From the NCBI GenBank assembly GCA_044221315.1, contig JBGAPK010000009.1, forward strand, positions 68,471 to 132,470: a stretch of 64,000 bases of DNA, given 5' to 3'. The position numbers and the translations under genes were made by a program. Below the pieces are notes generated by a model. It made no database searches and was not told the origin of the DNA. It saw nothing but the letters and a program-made list of their open reading frames with translations. Positions 61,417-64,000 of the stretch are shown here, piece after piece. The stretch comes from JAFEBO01 sp044221315. Its GTDB lineage: Bacteria > Planctomycetota > Phycisphaerae > Phycisphaerales > UBA1924. Positions within the stretch are counted from its first letter, which is position 1; the number at the start of each line of letters is the position of its first letter.

Positions 61417-62802
61417 TCAACCCCTCGGCACCAGTCTCCCCGCCCCCATCTTCCCCACAAACTGCCCGCCCTTCACCATGATCTGCCCGCGCACCGTCAC
61501 CACGTCGCTGCGTCCCTTGAGTTCCCAGCCCTCGAACGCCGAGTAGTCCGTCGCCATGTGGTGGTGCGTCTTGTCTTTCGCGCTGATCTTGCCGCGGTAA
61601 GAAGGGTCGTACACAACCAGATCCGCATCCGATCCCACCGCGATCGTCCCCTTTCCCTTCAACCCGAAAATCCGCGCCGCCTGCGTGCTCGCCGCATCGA
61701 CAAACGTGTGCAGATCGATCTTCCCCGTCGTCACGCCGTTGGTGTACAGGATGTCCACGCGGTTTCCAACCGAAGGAATCCCATTCGGAATCTTCGTGAA
61801 CGCGTCCTTTCCCATCGACTTCTGCGCCTCAAAGTCAAACGGTGCGTGATCCGTCGCCACCGTCGCGATCGCCCTCGACGCCAGCTGCGCCCACATCTTC
61901 GGCAATTGGCTTTCGTGCCGCAGCGGCGGCGACATCACGTACTTCGCGCCCTCAAAGCCCGGCTTCTGCGTGTACGAGTGATCAACCACCAGATGCGGCA
62001 GCACCACCTCGATGTGCGCCTTCACCCCCCGCGATATCGCGCACTGCGCTTCCAGCACGGCTTCGTTGCACGAAGTGTGAACGACGTAGACCTCCGCCCC
62101 GGTCAGTTCCGCAAACGTCATCAGGTGATGCACGCCCTCCGCCTCGACCTGAACCGGGCGTGACCGCTCGTGAAATTCGGGCGCCGTCTTCCCCGCCGCG
62201 AGAAGTTCCTTCTGCCGCTCATCCACCAGCGTCTCATTTTCGCAGTGCGCCGTCACCACCACCCCGAGCTCCTTCGCCAGCTTGAGCGCGTGGTACAGCT
62301 CCCGGTCATCCACCCCGAGCGCCCCCTTGTACGCCAGAAAGACCTTGAACGACCGGATCCCCCGCTTCACAATCTCCCGGAACTGCTTCGCCGCCGAATC
62401 ATCAAACCGTGTCACCCCCATGTGAAACGTGAAGTCGCACGCGCTCGTCCCCTGCGCCTTCCCCAGCCACATCTCAAACGCCGCCATCGGCTCGTCCGTC
62501 TTCCCCGGGCAGATCATCTCGATCAGCGTCGTTGTCCCCCCCAAAAGCGCGGCACGCGACGCAGTCTCCCACGTGTCCTTTGCGTACGTCCCCATGAACG
62601 GCAGGTAAATGTGCACGTGCGGATCAATGAACCCGGGGAAAACATACTTTCCCGAGGCGTCCACGACCTCCGTCCCCGCCGCGCACGACTTCGCGTCGAT
62701 GTTCTTTTCAATCCGCGTGATCGTGTCCGTGGCGCAATAGATGTCCGCCGTGTAATCGTCCGTGGCCGTGATGATCCGACCGTTCTTGATGAGTAGGGGC
62801 AT
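61417..62802 (-). CDS. hydA: Dihydropyrimidinase
   Basis: 461 residues. Hydrolyses dihydrouracil/dihydrothymine to N-carbamoyl-beta-amino acids, the second step of reductive pyrimidine catabolism. Amidohydrolase metal ligands: His62 and His64 (DPHVHIYLPF), the carboxylated Lys159 (SFKVFLAYKG), His186 (VVTAHCENE), His242 (YVVHTSC) and the Asp in IATVATDHAPFDFEAQK. The ending matches the hydantoinase/dihydropyrimidinase subgroup. It begins 12 bases after the end of preA. Confidence 0.96.
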   Translation of the reverse strand: MPLLIKNGRIITATDDYTADIYCATDTITRIEKNIDAKSCAAGTEVVDASGKYVFPGFIDPHVHIYLPFMGTYAKDTWETASRAALLGGTTTLIEMICPGKTDEPMAAFEMWLGKAQGTSACDFTFHMGVTRFDDSAAKQFREIVKRGIRSFKVFLAYKGALGVDDRELYHALKLAKELGVVVTAHCENETLVDERQKELLAAGKTAPEFHERSRPVQVEAEGVHHLMTFAELTGAEVYVVHTSCNEAVLEAQCAISRGVKAHIEVVLPHLVVDHSYTQKPGFEGAKYVMSPPLRHESQLPKMWAQLASRAIATVATDHAPFDFEAQKSMGKDAFTKIPNGIPSVGNRVDILYTNGVTTGKIDLHTFVDAASTQAARIFGLKGKGTIAVGSDADLVVYDPSYRGKISAKDKTHHHMATDYSAFEGWELKGRSDVVTVRGQIMVKGGQFVGKMGAGRLVPRG

Positions 62803-62814
62803 GGTGTTCTGTGC

Positions 62815-63945
62815 TCAGTTTGCGACAAGCTTATTCGACTGCTCCACGAACTTATCCCCCGTCCATTGAGTGTCCTTGGTCACACGTCCCTCCGCCGCGG
62901 CCTTCTCCAACGCCTTTGCCTTTGCCTGCCGCTCCACAAGATCATGGTGCGTCGTGAAGTACTGCAGCGAGTGCCCCCGGAACTCCTCAATCGTCTTGAA
63001 CCCCTTCGCGTCCATGAACGCCGACAGCCCGCGGCACAACTCCTTCACCAGCCCATACCCGTGAATCATCACCCCCGTGCACACCTGCACCGTGTTGCCG
63101 CCGAGCAGAATGAACTGCGCCGCATCCTCCCCGGTCTCCACGCCGCCGATCGCCGAGAGCGACCGCCCCGGGAACTCCGCCTTGATCATCCGCGCGCACT
63201 CCATCACCATCCGCAGCGCGATCGGCCGCACCGCCTTGCATGAATAGCCGCCCGGCGTCGTGTATCCCTCGACCGTCGGCTCCGGCCGCAGCGTCTTCAA
63301 GTCCACTCCCATCACGCACAGAATCGTGTTGATCGCCGCGATTCCCTCGCAACCGTTCCGAAGCGCCGCCCGCGCCGGCTCCTCGATGTGCGTGATATTG
63401 GGCGTCATTTTCGCCCACACCGGCTTCTTGCTCACCCCGTTCACCCAGCCGCAGACGGTGCCCAGCACCTCGCAGTCCTGCCCCATCGCCGCGCCCATCT
63501 TTCGTTCCGGCAGACCGTGCGGACACGAGAAGTTCAACTCAAACGCATCCACCCCCGCGTCCTGACACCGCTCGACGATCTCGCACCACGCGTCCTTGTT
63601 GTACTCCTCCATGATCGACGCGATCAGGATCCGGTCCGGGTACTTCTGCTTGACCTGCTTGAATTCTTCGATCCACGTGTCGAACGGCCGGTCTGAAATC
63701 AACTCAATATTCTGCCATCCGACGATGGTCTCGCTCCCCTTCGGCCCCACGCGCATGCGCGCATACCGCGGCGCGACGTTGATCACTTTCGACGCGTCAA
63801 GGCTCACGGTCTTGGCGATCACCGCCCCCCAGCCCTCTTCGAATGCCTTGTTGATCACGTTCGCATTGGTCCCGGGCGGGCCCGAGCCGATCACAAACGG
63901 GTTGGGCATCTTCAATCCGTCAACGGTTACGCTCAGGTCAGCCAT
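62815..63945 (-). CDS. preA: NAD-dependent dihydropyrimidine dehydrogenase catalytic subunit
   Basis: 376 residues. FMN domain that reduces uracil or thymine to the dihydro form. N-terminal NPFVIGSGPPGTNANVINKAFEEGWGAVIAKT, the catalytic Cys in ELNFSCPHGLPERKMGAAMGQ, PVWAKMTPNITHIEEPARAA and SAIGGVETGEDAAQFILLGGNTVQVCTGVMIHGYG are clear. E. coli PreA carries a C-terminal pair of [4Fe-4S] clusters; here the last 50 residues have no CxxCxxC motif, so electrons must reach FMN another way. The usual partner PreT is not seen within the window. GGAG precedes the ATG. Confidence 0.93.
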   Translation of the reverse strand: MADLSVTVDGLKMPNPFVIGSGPPGTNANVINKAFEEGWGAVIAKTVSLDASKVINVAPRYARMRVGPKGSETIVGWQNIELISDRPFDTWIEEFKQVKQKYPDRILIASIMEEYNKDAWCEIVERCQDAGVDAFELNFSCPHGLPERKMGAAMGQDCEVLGTVCGWVNGVSKKPVWAKMTPNITHIEEPARAALRNGCEGIAAINTILCVMGVDLKTLRPEPTVEGYTTPGGYSCKAVRPIALRMVMECARMIKAEFPGRSLSAIGGVETGEDAAQFILLGGNTVQVCTGVMIHGYGLVKELCRGLSAFMDAKGFKTIEEFRGHSLQYFTTHHDLVERQAKAKALEKAAAEGRVTKDTQWTGDKFVEQSNKLVAN

Positions 63946-64000
63946 CGGAGAGACTCCATGCTCGGTTCACCGTTCCGCCGCAGGCGCCGAGGTCGGATGG

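Overview
The window looks like a chromosomal segment from a planctomycete of the class Phycisphaerae. The DNA is GC-rich (roughly 60-65 % by eye) and gene-dense. Two adjacent secreted proteins end in the duplicated Asp-rich, dockerin-like tail (CDLNGD...DDSDFVIFAAAY type) that is common in that group. There is also a very long SecA, a type II pseudopilin, a dksA-like gene fused by overlap to lspA, and many lone metabolic genes rather than long operons. I see no phage, insertion sequence, integrase, CRISPR array or rRNA. The only RNA gene I can support is one tRNA-Pro(CGG).

Layout. 1-2 kb: end of an ABC exporter (ATPase plus permease). 2-5.5 kb: proC diverging from accA, then a DksA-like protein translationally coupled to lspA. 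5.5-11 kb: a cupin, a metallo-beta-lactamase-fold hydrolase and two large secreted proteins with the same C-terminal tail. 11-15 kb: pseudouridine-5'-phosphate glycosidase, an HU-like protein, a small EEP-family hydrolase, a D-2-hydroxyacid dehydrogenase and a stand-alone copy of the C-terminal domain of B12-dependent ribonucleotide reductase. 15-21.6 kb: a small membrane protein, giant secA with a strong terminator, an unknown protein, a pseudopilin and tRNA-Pro. 21.7-24.5 kb: a fur-katG peroxide-defence pair with a well-formed promoter and candidate operator. 24.5-25.4 kb: a stretch with no convincing gene. 25.4-33.5 kb: accessory genes (DUF1905/YdeI, ChaN-like lipoprotein, two divergent acetyltransferases, a beta-helix-like secreted protein, DUF2891, a Rieske oxygenase with OsmC). 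33.6-43.4 kb: aspS, an SDR enzyme, a solute-binding protein, pyruvate kinase, cinA and a HerA-like ATPase. 43.5-50.6 kb: an EmrA/EmrB-type efflux pair, NDH-2, a HEAT-repeat protein overlapping it tail to tail, and homogentisate dioxygenase. 50.9-64 kb: a small unknown protein, a CvpA-like protein, and then the genes of reductive pyrimidine catabolism.

The pyrimidine genes form two facing arms: beta-ureidopropionase, an NCS1 nucleobase transporter and a class III aminotransferase on the plus strand, and dihydropyrimidine dehydrogenase (PreA), dihydropyrimidinase and a NADAR protein on the minus strand. A CPA2 antiporter and a GH31 glucosidase lie between them. Together the arms would import uracil/thymine and convert it through the dihydro and N-carbamoyl compounds to beta-alanine and then malonate semialdehyde. 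The NAD-binding partner PreT is not in the window.

The points most worth a second look are: (i) many genes carry a TANNNT hexamer 5-9 bases before the start codon and have no Shine-Dalgarno sequence, suggesting widespread leaderless transcription; (ii) SecA carries what appears to be a fourfold tandem amplification of a helical-wing element; (iii) a NADAR-domain protein has a lipoprotein signal and sits in the pyrimidine operon; (iv) the DksA-like protein has lost three of its four zinc cysteines. All calls come from reading the sequence; no database search was run.
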